Assembly (NCBI RefSeq): GCF_001187555.1 | Contig: NZ_LFIJ01000002.1 | Location: 497,920-561,919 of the forward strand | Origin: Gilvimarinus polysaccharolyticus | Lineage (GTDB): Bacteria > Pseudomonadota > Gammaproteobacteria > Pseudomonadales > Cellvibrionaceae | DNA length: 64,000 nucleotides | Reading direction: 5' to 3' | Shown: positions 35,407 through 46,474 of the stretch, piece after piece | Layout: every line of letters begins with the position of its first letter | How positions within the stretch are numbered: the stretch's first letter is position 1 | Notes under the pieces: generated by a model | What the model was told of the DNA's origin: nothing | The model's database searches: none | The model's input: the letters and a program-made list of their open reading frames with translations, nothing else | Translations under genes and position numbers: made by a program

Positions 35407-36540
35407 ATGAGACTTATAAAAAATATAGCGGTGTGTGTTTTTGCACTGCTAGGCGCGCACCAAGCACTTGCTTACAATTGCTCTGGCAGCGCGGCATACT
35501 CGGACGGCAGCTCGTACAGTAGCGGCGCTATTGTTAAAAGCAACAACAGTGCTTACCAATGTACCGTTGGTGGTTGGTGCTCTATTGGCGGGCCTTACGC
35601 ACCGGGTGATGGCTGGGCGTGGAGCAACGCCTGGAATAGCTTAGGCGTGTGTGATGGCACCGGCGGTGGCAGCTCTAGCAGTTGGTCATCGAGCTCGTCG
35701 TCTGTCAGCTCTTCATCCACGGGCAACGGCTCTTGTCCGCAGTGGTCATCATCGGCTGTGTATTATGCGGGTGATGTCGTTGTGTACGGCGGTTCTTACT
35801 ATATTGCCGAGCACGATAATCCCGGTTACGACCCAACCATCAGCACATGGTTTTGGGACCCTACGCCTTCGTGTCCTGGTGGCAATGGCAGCAGCAGCTC
35901 ATCGTCCACGCCAAGTGGTAACGGTTTTGCTGCGATTGTCAGTGAAGCGCAATTTAACCAGATGTTCCCCAACCGCAATACCTTTTATACCTATGCGGGT
36001 TTGGTAAATGCGGCGGCGACCTTTCCGGCCTTTAGCCGCAGCGGTAATCTCACCACGCAAAAACGCGAAGCAGCCGCAGCCTTGGCTAATTTCTCGCACG
36101 AAACCGGTGGTTTGTATTACATCAATGAGATTGCTCAAGGGACTTATTGCTCGGGCACTGCTACTGCATGTGGCGTCTGCGCACCGGGTAAAAAATATTA
36201 CGGGCGTGGGCCAATTCAGCTAAGTTGGAACTACAACTACTGCACAGCGGGACAAGCTTTGGGGCTGGATCTGTGGTCTAACCCCGATCAAGTCGCACAA
36301 AACCCAACAACTGCATGGCGTACCGCATTGTGGTTTTGGATGACGCAAAGCGGTGCAGGTAATCGCCCAGCGCACGATTCGATGATTAACGGCAATGGTT
36401 TTGGTGAGACTATCCGCACCATTAACGGATCACTCGAATGTAACGGCGGCAACCCAGGGCAAGTTCAAAGTCGTATTAATATTTATCTCGACTTCAGCCA
36501 AATATTGGGTACAACTCCCGGCAATAACTTAGACTGTTAA
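35407..36540 (+). CDS. Secreted GH19 chitinase with two chitin-binding modules and serine linkers
   Basis: Endo-acting chitinase of 377 residues for extracellular chitin. Signal peptide 1-22 (cleavage after ALA). A cysteine-bearing binding module follows (about 23-83, WAWSNAWNSLGVC). A serine linker (about 89-105) leads to a CBM5/12-type module (about 110-156, PQWSSSAVYYAGDVVVYGG and STWFWDP). A second serine linker (162-170) leads to the GH19 domain (about 172-377). The catalytic glutamate is Glu232 in FSHETGG, a second is probably Glu241, and KYYGRGPIQLSWNYNY is the family signature. Poly-serine linkers are a hallmark of Saccharophagus/Teredinibacter/Cellvibrio secreted enzymes. ATG 35407 has AAGGA upstream. 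Confidence 0.94.
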   Translation: MRLIKNIAVCVFALLGAHQALAYNCSGSAAYSDGSSYSSGAIVKSNNSAYQCTVGGWCSIGGPYAPGDGWAWSNAWNSLGVCDGTGGGSSSSWSSSSSSVSSSSTGNGSCPQWSSSAVYYAGDVVVYGGSYYIAEHDNPGYDPTISTWFWDPTPSCPGGNGSSSSSSTPSGNGFAAIVSEAQFNQMFPNRNTFYTYAGLVNAAATFPAFSRSGNLTTQKREAAAALANFSHETGGLYYINEIAQGTYCSGTATACGVCAPGKKYYGRGPIQLSWNYNYCTAGQALGLDLWSNPDQVAQNPTTAWRTALWFWMTQSGAGNRPAHDSMINGNGFGETIRTINGSLECNGGNPGQVQSRINIYLDFSQILGTTPGNNLDC

Positions 36541-36544
36541 CGCT

Positions 36545-36577
36545 AAGCGTCACCCGCCGCTTGTGCGGGTGACGCTT
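36545..36577. terminator. Hairpin terminator between chitinase and aroE
   Basis: A 13-bp perfect stem (36545-36557 with 36565-36577) with a seven-base loop lies between the convergent chitinase and aroE genes, five bases after the chitinase stop. There is no long T run on either side, so it may serve both directions weakly. Confidence 0.7.
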
Positions 36578-36590
36578 ACAGATTAAGACT

Positions 36591-37427
36591 TTACTTACTT
36601 TTCCCATCGCTCATTTTACGTCGCAATTGGGTAATCACCGGTACAACCTCTGGCCGAATATGGCGCCACGCGTAAAAAGATTCTGCCGCCTGCCCGACTA
36701 ACATACCTAAACCATCAGTCACTTTTAACGCGCCATGCTCACTGGCCCAACGCATAAAAATAGTAGGTTCTGCCGCGTACATCATGTCGTAACAAGCGGC
36801 ATTAGGCGCGAGCAGGTTATCGGGTAACGGTGGCAACTCGCCGTGTAAACTGGCCGAGGTGCCGTTAATCACAACATCAAATTGCTGTCCCGCCAAGCTA
36901 TCAAAACCTGTGCCTTTTATGCAGCCTAAATCGTGAAAATCGCGAGCCAACTCTTGTGCCTTACTTTCGGTACGGTTGACGATACACAGCTCGCTAGGCT
37001 TTTGTCCCAGTAGCGGCTCTAATACACCGCGCACCGCACCGCCTGCGCCCAACACCAATACACGCTTGTTGGCCAACTCCCAGCCTAAATTGAGCATGTC
37101 GTTTATCATGCCGACACCATCGGTGGTGTCACCAGTTACTGTGCCATCTGTTTGCCGGATAAGCAGGTTAACGGCACCGGCTCTTTGAGCGCGCTCGGTG
37201 AGCGTGTCGGCGTAAACAAAAGCGTCTTGCTTAAAAGGAGCGGTTATATTTAAGCCCCGACCACCTTGAGCAAAAAACTCCTGCGCAGCGCTGGAGAATC
37301 CGCCTTCGGCCACCAACTGTTTGGTGTAGGTCATGTCTTCGCCAGTTTGCTCACAAAACTGGCGATGAATAGCGGGGGATTTACTCTGAACTATCGGGTT
37401 GCCGAATACGGCGTATGCATCACTCAT
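36591..37427 (-). CDS. aroE: Shikimate dehydrogenase
   Basis: NADPH-dependent reduction of 3-dehydroshikimate to shikimate in aromatic amino acid synthesis. 278 residues. Substrate site seen in VFGNPIVQSKSPAIH and NITAPFKQDA, the nucleotide-binding loop in VLGAGGAVRGVLEPLL, and the C-terminal GLGMLVGQAAESFYAW. It precedes hemF on the same strand, 77 bases apart. Confidence 0.96.
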   Translation of the reverse strand: MSDAYAVFGNPIVQSKSPAIHRQFCEQTGEDMTYTKQLVAEGGFSSAAQEFFAQGGRGLNITAPFKQDAFVYADTLTERAQRAGAVNLLIRQTDGTVTGDTTDGVGMINDMLNLGWELANKRVLVLGAGGAVRGVLEPLLGQKPSELCIVNRTESKAQELARDFHDLGCIKGTGFDSLAGQQFDVVINGTSASLHGELPPLPDNLLAPNAACYDMMYAAEPTIFMRWASEHGALKVTDGLGMLVGQAAESFYAWRHIRPEVVPVITQLRRKMSDGKSK

Positions 37428-37504
37428 GGATTACCTATTGGTTAACGAGGGGCAAATCTATCGGATAATGTTTACCAAACGTTTACGCTTTTAATTTATT
37501 GTTA

Positions 37505-39053
<1,549 letters not shown>

Positions 39054-39057
39054 GAAG

Positions 39058-39564
39058 TTATAGACTCGCGAGCTTTTCCTGTAGCGCTTGATCTTTAGCG
39101 ATAACCGCATCGGCGTTAGCTTGACGCTCGGCAATCAGGCGCTGATGCAGCTCGGCATCAGAGGTACCGATGATTTGAGCGGCCAAGTAAGCGGCATTTT
39201 TAGCGCCAGCCTTACCGATGGCAACGGTCGCAACCGGAACGCCACCAGGCATTTGTACCGTTGACAACAGCGCATCTAAACCGTCTAGAGAAGAGTTGAT
39301 AGGCACGCCGATCACTGGCTTTAAGGTGTTGGCAGACACGGCACCGGCTAGGTGAGCCGCCATACCTGCAGCGCAAATAAACGCCGCACAGCCGCGCTTG
39401 TCGGCATCTTGTACATAGGCGTGGGTTTGCACAGGAGTGCGATGCGCCGAACTTACTCTTGCCTCAAAAGGTACACCCAAACTTTTCAATACGGCAAAAG
39501 ATGCTTCCATTACCGGTAAATCAGAATCCGACCCCATAAGAATCGCAACAAATGGCTTGCTCAT
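39058..39564 (-). CDS. purE: N5-carboxyaminoimidazole ribonucleotide mutase
   Basis: Converts N5-CAIR to CAIR in purine synthesis. 168 residues with the class I signature [16 protein letters not shown] and [12 protein letters not shown]. Its usual partner purK is not in the window; instead tsaC follows four bases later. Confidence 0.96.
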   Translation of the reverse strand: MSKPFVAILMGSDSDLPVMEASFAVLKSLGVPFEARVSSAHRTPVQTHAYVQDADKRGCAAFICAAGMAAHLAGAVSANTLKPVIGVPINSSLDGLDALLSTVQMPGGVPVATVAIGKAGAKNAAYLAAQIIGTSDAELHQRLIAERQANADAVIAKDQALQEKLASL

Positions 39565-39729
39565 GATAATTACCTCTACTGGAAAAAGCTGGCAAATTTA
39601 CAGTAACACCCCTCGGCTGACAAGAATTTTGCGCTCATTTGGTTGAGTTTCGTACAAAAGGCACAGAAACTTGGCTTCTATTGCTAAAACTTAAAGCACT
39701 AAGGCGTTTCGGCTTAGCTCAAGTTCGGC

Positions 39730-40848
39730 TTACACACGACAAAAATGACTGCCATTTTGAGTGATTAAGCCTTCAAGCTCTAGGGTCATTAGCTGCACCG
39801 CCAATACCCCAGGCTCGGTGCCACTACGTTGGCACAGAGTATCAAGTGTTACCGGGTCATAACCGAGCAGCTCGAGTAATTGCTGATCAGCATCAGCCAA
39901 CGTTGGCGGTGTTTGGCTCGGGGTTACTTGCTGTGATTTAAAAGCCAGCGCCCCGCCTAACTCTTCGACGATATCAGCGGCCGACTCAACCAATTTGGCA
40001 CCGCGTTTAATAAGCTCGTGACAACCTTTGGCCATAGGATTATGAATCGAGCCGGGAATGGCAAATACCTCGCGCTCCTGCTCAAGCGCATAGCGTGCCG
40101 TAATTAACGAGCCGCTTTTAACCGCGGCCTCAGCGACTAAAGTGCCCAAACTTAAACCACTGATAATACGGTTGCGGCGTGGGAAGTTATTCGCCACCGA
40201 ACCGGTTCCTAAAGGAAACTCAGATACCACTGCACCACCGTTATTTACGATCTCAGCGGCTAAATCTCGGTGCCGTGCAGGGTACACCCGATCAATGCCG
40301 GTACCGAGCACGGCGATGGTCACCCCACCGGCATCCAATGCGCCGCGATGGGCACAGGCATCAATCCCCAGCGCTAACCCACTGGTAATGGCAAAACCGC
40401 CAGCCGCCAAATACTGTGCAAAATCATGGGCATTAGTGCGGCCAGCAGCGCTTGGATTGCGGCTCCCAACAATCGCCAACTGCGGCAGCTCCAGTACATC
40501 CAACGCGCCTCGGACATATAAAATTGCAGGCGCCGAGGCCACTTGAGCTAACAGCCTCGGATAATCGGCAGAGCCCCAAATTACGGGATGAACCTCCGGC
40601 TGCGCAGCTAGCCATTCCAGCTCGGCGGTCACCGCTTGATGCCATTCATGTTGTGGGTTGTCGCGCAGTGTTTGCAGCAGCTGTACGCAGGCGGGGTCGA
40701 GCCAAGGCCTCAGCGCTGCAGCTTTAGCACTGTAAATCGCCGATGCGGAGCCAAAATGTTGGTATAAACGAGTGTAGGTTGTCGACCCGAGGCCGGGTAA
40801 ACGTAAAAGAGTCAGTAGGTGAGTAAGAGTATCAGAAGTACTATCCAT
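39730..40848 (-). CDS. dprA: DNA processing protein DprA
   Basis: Binds incoming single-stranded DNA and loads RecA during natural transformation. 372 residues: N-terminal helix-hairpin region, the Rossmann-like DprA domain (GSRNPSAAGRTNAHDFAQYL, GLALGIDACAHRGAL, VLGTGIDRVYPARH, FPRRNRIISGLS, AVKSGSLITARYALEQ, FAIPGSI), and a C-terminal winged-helix domain (QQLLELLGYDPVTLDTLC). Lies in the conserved LysM-dprA / def-fmt-rsmB neighbourhood. Confidence 0.96.
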   Translation of the reverse strand: MDSTSDTLTHLLTLLRLPGLGSTTYTRLYQHFGSASAIYSAKAAALRPWLDPACVQLLQTLRDNPQHEWHQAVTAELEWLAAQPEVHPVIWGSADYPRLLAQVASAPAILYVRGALDVLELPQLAIVGSRNPSAAGRTNAHDFAQYLAAGGFAITSGLALGIDACAHRGALDAGGVTIAVLGTGIDRVYPARHRDLAAEIVNNGGAVVSEFPLGTGSVANNFPRRNRIISGLSLGTLVAEAAVKSGSLITARYALEQEREVFAIPGSIHNPMAKGCHELIKRGAKLVESAADIVEELGGALAFKSQQVTPSQTPPTLADADQQLLELLGYDPVTLDTLCQRSGTEPGVLAVQLMTLELEGLITQNGSHFCRV

Positions 40849-40870
40849 AATCGCAGCATCCTTGCCAGTG

Positions 40871-40888
40871 GGCGCCCAAACGGGCGCC
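40871..40888. repeat. GC-rich hairpin between the LysM gene and dprA
   Basis: GGCGCCC (40871-40877) pairs with GGGCGCC (40882-40888) around AAAC. It lies between two genes of the same strand, has no T run, and may attenuate transcription into dprA. Confidence 0.5.
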
Positions 40889-40917
40889 GCGCTATGTAAA
40901 ATTTACTTAAACAAAAC

Positions 40918-41964
40918 TTATTGCGGGTTGCGCAAAGCATCACCTACCGTCATTGGTCGAGTGGACTCCATCACAATACCAAAGCTCAGTTTATCGAAGG
41001 TGTTAAACACCATGACCAAACCTGCTTCTTCGTCAGGCAATTGAATCCGCTCGCCCGCTACTCGGTCGTCTACCAACTCACCGCGAACAAACACCCGAAA
41101 CACATTACCGGCCTGAACACCCTCGCGATCGCCTTTATTGATAATCACGATGTCCATTTTACCAACACGGTTAACACCGCCTTCTACCGCCAAAATTTCA
41201 GCTTCGATCGGAAAGTCGGGCGCGCTGGGGTAAAAAATAGAATCTATCGAGCGCTCGCGAGCCGGCAACAAGACATCGGCTACACGAATTTCTTCGTATG
41301 AGCGGGTAATATCCAACCGACCAATATCGCCGTCGACATTACGCACCCGAGCACCACCCACACCTAGCGCATGAATACCTAACAGCTCGCCGGTTTCTTC
41401 ATCGATAAACTTCTCGCCTTCACGAAAGATGTTGTAGTTATCTATATCTTCATCAAAGGTGCCACGCGCGTACGCCAGGTCGCCTTCACCAACAATTAAG
41501 CGCCGCTCAGGACCAGCTAGCATGTAGGGCGCACCTGCGATTTCATCGGGCATAACAATACGTGAGCGCGACAAGTAAGAGGCGATTTTATCGAGCGGTA
41601 CTGCGGGTATCGCTTCGTCTAATGGCATCACACGAATAGTGGGCTTGAGCTTGGCATCTGAGTTGGGGGCCAAACGCACGGTCCGATTAACGGTTAAACG
41701 TGGTTTACCGTCAACATACACCAAGCGTACAACATCACCCGGAAAGATCAGGTGTGGGTTCTCAATATCCGGATTAGCTTGCCATATTTCGGGCCACATC
41801 CAAGGCGACTCTAAAAATAGATCAGATATCCCCCACAGTGTGTCGCCCTTAACTACGACATACTCATCGGGCGAGTCGGACTTAATGGGCGATGATTCAG
41901 CCCATGTATAAAGGTTGGCTACCGATAATGACAGTGCCAAAACAACAAAAAATAGCTTTTTCAT
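40918..41964 (-). CDS. LysM domain periplasmic protein
   Basis: 348 residues with a signal peptide (LFFVVLALSLSVANLYTWA) and an N-terminal LysM peptidoglycan-binding domain (about 34-82: YVVVKGDTLWGISDLFL and IWQANPDIENPHLIFPGDVV). The C-terminal part (AEILAVEGGVNRVGKMDIVI, INKGDREGVQAGNVFRVF) is the conserved domain of this family. Orthologues lie next to dprA in many gammaproteobacteria. The exact role is unknown. It is divergent from def. Confidence 0.92.
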   Translation of the reverse strand: MKKLFFVVLALSLSVANLYTWAESSPIKSDSPDEYVVVKGDTLWGISDLFLESPWMWPEIWQANPDIENPHLIFPGDVVRLVYVDGKPRLTVNRTVRLAPNSDAKLKPTIRVMPLDEAIPAVPLDKIASYLSRSRIVMPDEIAGAPYMLAGPERRLIVGEGDLAYARGTFDEDIDNYNIFREGEKFIDEETGELLGIHALGVGGARVRNVDGDIGRLDITRSYEEIRVADVLLPARERSIDSIFYPSAPDFPIEAEILAVEGGVNRVGKMDIVIINKGDREGVQAGNVFRVFVRGELVDDRVAGERIQLPDEEAGLVMVFNTFDKLSFGIVMESTRPMTVGDALRNPQ

Positions 41965-42119
41965 AGAAACCGATCCTGTTTTTGTTCGGCCCTGAGTGGT
42001 TTAATCGTTATAATAGCTTACTGCACCGGTTAGGCGCATCAACTCTCAGGGTAATTCCTGTGCGATCATCATGTTAGCAGCGGTTATTACCCTTTTACTA
42101 GAAGTTTGTCACAAAGCTT

Positions 42120-42626
42120 ATGGCCCTATTAGAAATACTTGAGTTTCCAGACCCTCGGCTACGCACTATTGCCAAGCCGGTCACAGTGGTGGACGACAGC
42201 GTTCGCACGTTAATCGACAATATGTTCGAGACCATGTACGCCTGCCCGGGTATCGGCCTTGCCGCCACCCAGGTAAATGTCCATCGGCGCATCGTGGTGA
42301 TCGATATATCCGAAGACCACGACCAACCGCAGGTGTTTATTAACCCTGAGGTTACCGTGTTAGGCGAGGATCAGGCGCCGTATGACGAAGGCTGTTTGTC
42401 AGTACCCGGGTTTTACGAAAGTGTCGATCGCCCCACAGAGATAAAAGTTAATGCCCTCGATCGCGATGGCAAACCGTTTGAACTGATCCCCGATGGATTG
42501 CTCGCTGTGTGTATTCAACACGAGCTGGATCACCTAAATGGCAAACTGTTTGTCGATTATATCTCTCAGATCAAACGCCAGCGCATTCGCAAGAAGCTCG
42601 AAAAACAACACCGCGCCCAAACCTAA
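42120..42626 (+). CDS. def: Peptide deformylase
   Basis: Removes the formyl group from nascent N-terminal methionine. 168 residues with the three metal/substrate motifs [17 protein letters not shown] and QHELDHLNG (Fe2+ ligands Cys and two His). First gene of a def-fmt-rsmB-trkA-trkH run. Confidence 0.97.
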   Translation: MALLEILEFPDPRLRTIAKPVTVVDDSVRTLIDNMFETMYACPGIGLAATQVNVHRRIVVIDISEDHDQPQVFINPEVTVLGEDQAPYDEGCLSVPGFYESVDRPTEIKVNALDRDGKPFELIPDGLLAVCIQHELDHLNGKLFVDYISQIKRQRIRKKLEKQHRAQT

Positions 42627-42635
42627 GGGCGTGCC

Positions 42636-42654
42636 GGTCGGGGATACCCCGACC
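42636..42654 (+). repeat. Perfect hairpin between def and fmt
   Basis: GGTCGGGG (42636-42643) and CCCCGACC (42647-42654) form an 8-bp GC-rich stem with a three-base loop, in the 51-base gap between def and fmt. There is no T run, so it is more likely an mRNA stability or attenuation element than a terminator. Confidence 0.55.
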
Positions 42655-42677
42655 ACGTTATAAACTTAAGGAACTCC

Positions 42678-43649
42678 ATGACCGCACCGCTGCGCCTGAT
42701 TTTTGCCGGCACGCCAGAATTTGCCGCCGCCCATCTCGACTCTCTGCTCGCCGGCCCACACCAAGTGGTTGCCTGCTACACGCAACCCGACCGCCCCGCC
42801 GGACGCGGCAAAAAGCTTAAACCCAGCCCCGTCAAAGAGCGGGCCTTAGCCGCAGGCTTACCGGTACACCAACCGCTAAGCTTAAAAGACCCCAGCGAAC
42901 AAGCCCTACTGGCCAACTACAACGCCGACGTTATGGTGGTAGTGGCCTACGGCTTACTTTTGCCTAAAGCAGTACTCGATACCCCACGCCTGGGCTGTAT
43001 TAATGTGCACGCCTCACTGCTGCCACGCTGGCGTGGCGCCGCGCCCATACAGCGCGCCATCGAGGCCGGTGATACAGAATCTGGCGTGACTATTATGCAA
43101 ATGGACGTCGGGCTGGACACCGGTGATATGCTCGCCAAAGTCAGCTGCCCCATCGGCACCACAGATACCGGTGGCAGCCTACACGACACCCTACTTGCGT
43201 TAGGCAGCCCAGCGCTTACCGACACTTTGGCACAACTTGCCAACGGTACGGCACAACCTCAAGTTCAAGATGACACGCAAAGCAATTACGCCGCAAAAAT
43301 CACTAAGGCCGAAGCCGAACTCGACTGGCAGCAAAGCGCGGCCGTGCTAGAGCAGAAAATCCGTGCTTTTAACCCATTCCCGGTAACGTTTTGCCGCCCA
43401 GCAAACGCGCCCGACACTCGAATTCGCGTTTGGCAGGCCGATCTTGGACCCACCACTGACGCGCCGGCTGGCAGTATCACCGAGATTGGCGATAGCTACC
43501 TTGAAGTAGCCTGTGGCGATGGTTCATTGCGGTTAACTCTGCTGCAACTGCCGGGCAAACGCGCCCTGCCAGTAGCCGACCTATTGCGCGGCAACGCCAA
43601 CTTATTTAGCGTCGGCGAACGCTTTGTTCAACCGGAGGCGAAACCTTGA
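42678..43649 (+). CDS. fmt: Methionyl-tRNA formyltransferase
   Basis: Formylates initiator Met-tRNA using 10-formyl-THF. 323 residues; signatures IFAGTPEFAAAHL, ASLLPRWRGAAPIQRAI and the C-terminal tRNA-binding domain (TKAEAELDW, NPFPVTF). AAGGA precedes the ATG. Its stop overlaps the rsmB start. Confidence 0.97.
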   Translation: MTAPLRLIFAGTPEFAAAHLDSLLAGPHQVVACYTQPDRPAGRGKKLKPSPVKERALAAGLPVHQPLSLKDPSEQALLANYNADVMVVVAYGLLLPKAVLDTPRLGCINVHASLLPRWRGAAPIQRAIEAGDTESGVTIMQMDVGLDTGDMLAKVSCPIGTTDTGGSLHDTLLALGSPALTDTLAQLANGTAQPQVQDDTQSNYAAKITKAEAELDWQQSAAVLEQKIRAFNPFPVTFCRPANAPDTRIRVWQADLGPTTDAPAGSITEIGDSYLEVACGDGSLRLTLLQLPGKRALPVADLLRGNANLFSVGERFVQPEAKP

Positions 43650-44950
43650 AACCACGAGTTGCTGCCGCCCGCGCATTGGCCGAGCTATTACGCGGCAAAG
43701 GTTCGCTCTCAAGCGCACTGCCGCTGTGGCAGAACAAAGTCAGCGAAACCGATCGAGCATTAGTGCAACAGCTTTGCTATGGCACCATGCGTTACTACCC
43801 AAGGCTTAACGCTTACTTAGGCCAATTGCTGGATAAACCTCTACGCGCTAAAGACAGTGATATCACCGCCTTACTACTGCTGGGCTTATATCAACTGGAG
43901 TACACCCGTATTCCCGATCATGCCGCCCTCGGCGAAACCGTTGCAGTCGCGCGAGTACTCAAAAAACCTTGGGCAACCAAACTCATTAATGGTGTATTGC
44001 GACGTTTTCAACGCAGCGCCGAGACACTGCGCGAGACTCTTTCGGGCGAGCCTGAATTTAGCACCGCTCACCCACGCTGGCTGCTCGATGCTTATCGCCA
44101 AGCGTGGCCCAACCAGGCCGAACAGATAGTCGCGGCTAACAACGCCCACCCACCATTTACCTTAAGAGTGGACCTCAATCAGTGCTCGCGTGACGAATAC
44201 CTAAAACAACTTGAGGCCGAAGCAATTGCCGCGAGCCCCTGCCCTTACAGCGAAGCCGGCATCACCCTTGCCGAGGCTTGTAACCCCACCGGCCTACCGG
44301 GATTTAACGCGGGTTTATTAAGCGTGCAAGATGAAGCGGCACAGCTGGCGGCCCCTTTATTACGGCTAAAACCAGGGCTGCGAGTACTGGACGCTTGCGC
44401 CGCGCCCGGTGGTAAAACTGGCCATATACTACAGAGTGAACCGGCATTGGCCGAAGTAGTAGCACTCGATTTAGAAGAGCGACGCCTTACCCGCGTGCGC
44501 GAGAACCTCACCCGGCTTAACGTCACAGCCACCACCATTGCCGGTGATGGCACCCGCCCTGGCGACTGGTGGGACAACCAGGTTTTCGATCGAATATTGC
44601 TTGATGCGCCCTGCTCTGCCAGCGGTATTGTACGGCGCCACAGCGATATCAAATTACTGCGCACGCCGGCTGACATTGTTCGCTTAGCCGAGCTACAAGG
44701 CGAGCTGCTGGATGCCCTTTGGCCCACGTTAGCGACGGGCGGAATTTTGTTATACGCCACCTGCTCAGCCCTACCGGCCGAAAACTGCGATGTGATTAGT
44801 GCCTTTTTAGCACGTACGCCAGACGCCGTTGATGACCCCATCGACTCGGCGTGGGGGCAACCGCAAAATAACGGTCGGCAACTGCTACCGCAACTGGGCG
44901 GGCACGATGGTTTTTACTACGCTCGATTGATAAAAACCGGCTCGGCATAG
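43646..44950 (+). CDS. rsmB: 16S rRNA (cytosine-967 C5) methyltransferase
   Basis: SAM-dependent m5C methyltransferase of the small-subunit rRNA. 434 residues: NusB-like N-terminal RNA-binding domain, then the methyltransferase domain with DACAAPGGKTGHIL, LLDAPCSASGIVRRH and the second catalytic cysteine in YATCSALPAEN. The start is TTG, overlapping the fmt stop as TTGA, with GGAGG seven bases upstream, so translation is coupled. Confidence 0.96.
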   Translation: MKPRVAAARALAELLRGKGSLSSALPLWQNKVSETDRALVQQLCYGTMRYYPRLNAYLGQLLDKPLRAKDSDITALLLLGLYQLEYTRIPDHAALGETVAVARVLKKPWATKLINGVLRRFQRSAETLRETLSGEPEFSTAHPRWLLDAYRQAWPNQAEQIVAANNAHPPFTLRVDLNQCSRDEYLKQLEAEAIAASPCPYSEAGITLAEACNPTGLPGFNAGLLSVQDEAAQLAAPLLRLKPGLRVLDACAAPGGKTGHILQSEPALAEVVALDLEERRLTRVRENLTRLNVTATTIAGDGTRPGDWWDNQVFDRILLDAPCSASGIVRRHSDIKLLRTPADIVRLAELQGELLDALWPTLATGGILLYATCSALPAENCDVISAFLARTPDAVDDPIDSAWGQPQNNGRQLLPQLGGHDGFYYARLIKTGSA

Positions 44951-45031
44951 CCAAGTGACGACCAAAAGCGGTAAAGTTTGTGCTGCGGCAATCAGCTCGC
45001 AGTCATCGTTAGCAACAAACCTGGCAGGTTT

Positions 45032-46417
45032 ATGAAGATAATTATTCTCGGCGCAGGGCAAGTGGGCGCGAGCCTAGCAGAACACCTAGCCAGCGAATCG
45101 AACGATATTACCATGGTCGACACAGACGATGACCGCTTGCGCGAACTGCGCGATCGACTGGATATCGGCGTGGTTACCGGCGCCGCATCGCACCCTGATG
45201 TGCTGGTGCAAGCGGGCATCGAAGACGCCGATATGTTGGTAGCCGTCACCAACAATGACGAAACCAATATGATCGCCTGTCAGGTGGCTCATAGCTTGTT
45301 TCGCACACCAACTAAAATCGCCCGTATTCGCGCCACCGCCTATCTCACGAACAACAAGCTATTTTGTAACGATGCCATCCCCATTGATGTACTAATCAGC
45401 CCCGAGCAGTTGGTGTCCGATTACATATTTCGCCTAATCGAAACCCCGGGTGCGCTACAAGTATTAGATTTTGCTGAGGGCAAAGTACAACTAGTGGCGG
45501 TCAAGTCATACCACGGCGGCCCCTTAGTCGGCCAAGAACTACGCTTTTTGCGTGAACATATGCCTTCGGTAGAAACTCGCGTCGCGGCCATTTATCGCCG
45601 CGGAAGAGCCATTATGCCTACCGGCTCAACGGTGATCGAAGCCGATGATGAGGTGTTCTTTCTTGCCGGCAAGAACGATATTCGCGCCGTTATTAGCGAA
45701 CTACGGCGTATGGAGACTGCCTATAAACGTATTATTATCGCCGGCGGTGGCAATATCGGTATGCGCCTCGCACGCAAGCTAGAGGGACGCTATAACGTTC
45801 GGGTTATCGAGCACAACAAAAAGCGTGCGGCGCATTTATCCGAGCACCTAGAGCGCGCTATTGTGCTGCTCGGCAATGCCTCCGACCAAGACTTACTAAG
45901 TGACGAAAACATTGAAGATACTGATGTTTTTTTAGCGCTCACCAACGATGACGAAGCCAACATCATGTCATCCATGCTGGCCAAACGCTTGGGTGCTCGC
46001 AAGGTAATGGCACTGATTAACAACCCCGCCTATGTCGATTTAGTTCAGGGCGGTGATATCGACATTGCGATCTCTCCCCAAAGTACAACCATCGGCAGCC
46101 TACTGACCCATGTGCGCCGTGGAGACATGGTTAGCGTGTACTCACTAAGGCGCGGCGCAGCAGAAGCGATTGAGCTAATTGCCCACGGCGACAAAAGCTC
46201 ATCGAAGGTCGTTGGTCGCGCGCTAGAGGATATCGACCTACCTCAAGGAGCCAACATCGGTGCTATCGTGCGCGAAGCGGAATCGGGCAGCGAGGTTATC
46301 ATCGCGCACGACGGCTTAGTGGTTGAATCTGGTGATCACGTGATCGTGTTCTTGCTCGACAAGAAACACATTCGCGATATCGAAAAACTCTTTACCGTGG
46401 GTTTTACTTTTTTCTAA
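45032..46417 (+). CDS. trkA: Trk potassium transport regulatory protein TrkA
   Basis: Cytoplasmic NAD(H)-binding regulator of the Trk K+ uptake channel. 461 residues made of two RCK_N/RCK_C repeats, with Rossmann loops [17 protein letters not shown] (near 1) and [17 protein letters not shown] (near 232). The frame opens 18 codons earlier at 44978, but ATG 45032 gives the conserved start and the E. coli length. trkH follows. Confidence 0.96.
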   Translation: MKIIILGAGQVGASLAEHLASESNDITMVDTDDDRLRELRDRLDIGVVTGAASHPDVLVQAGIEDADMLVAVTNNDETNMIACQVAHSLFRTPTKIARIRATAYLTNNKLFCNDAIPIDVLISPEQLVSDYIFRLIETPGALQVLDFAEGKVQLVAVKSYHGGPLVGQELRFLREHMPSVETRVAAIYRRGRAIMPTGSTVIEADDEVFFLAGKNDIRAVISELRRMETAYKRIIIAGGGNIGMRLARKLEGRYNVRVIEHNKKRAAHLSEHLERAIVLLGNASDQDLLSDENIEDTDVFLALTNDDEANIMSSMLAKRLGARKVMALINNPAYVDLVQGGDIDIAISPQSTTIGSLLTHVRRGDMVSVYSLRRGAAEAIELIAHGDKSSSKVVGRALEDIDLPQGANIGAIVREAESGSEVIIAHDGLVVESGDHVIVFLLDKKHIRDIEKLFTVGFTFF

Positions 46418-46474
46418 CCGGCACAAACACATGACCCAAATTCAACGGCACGATAAGCCAGACGCGGAGCAATC

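Noticed and set aside
44245-44841. Open frame of 198 codons antisense to rsmB
   Set aside because: Fully inside rsmB; the serine- and arginine-rich composition is typical of a reverse-frame artefact.
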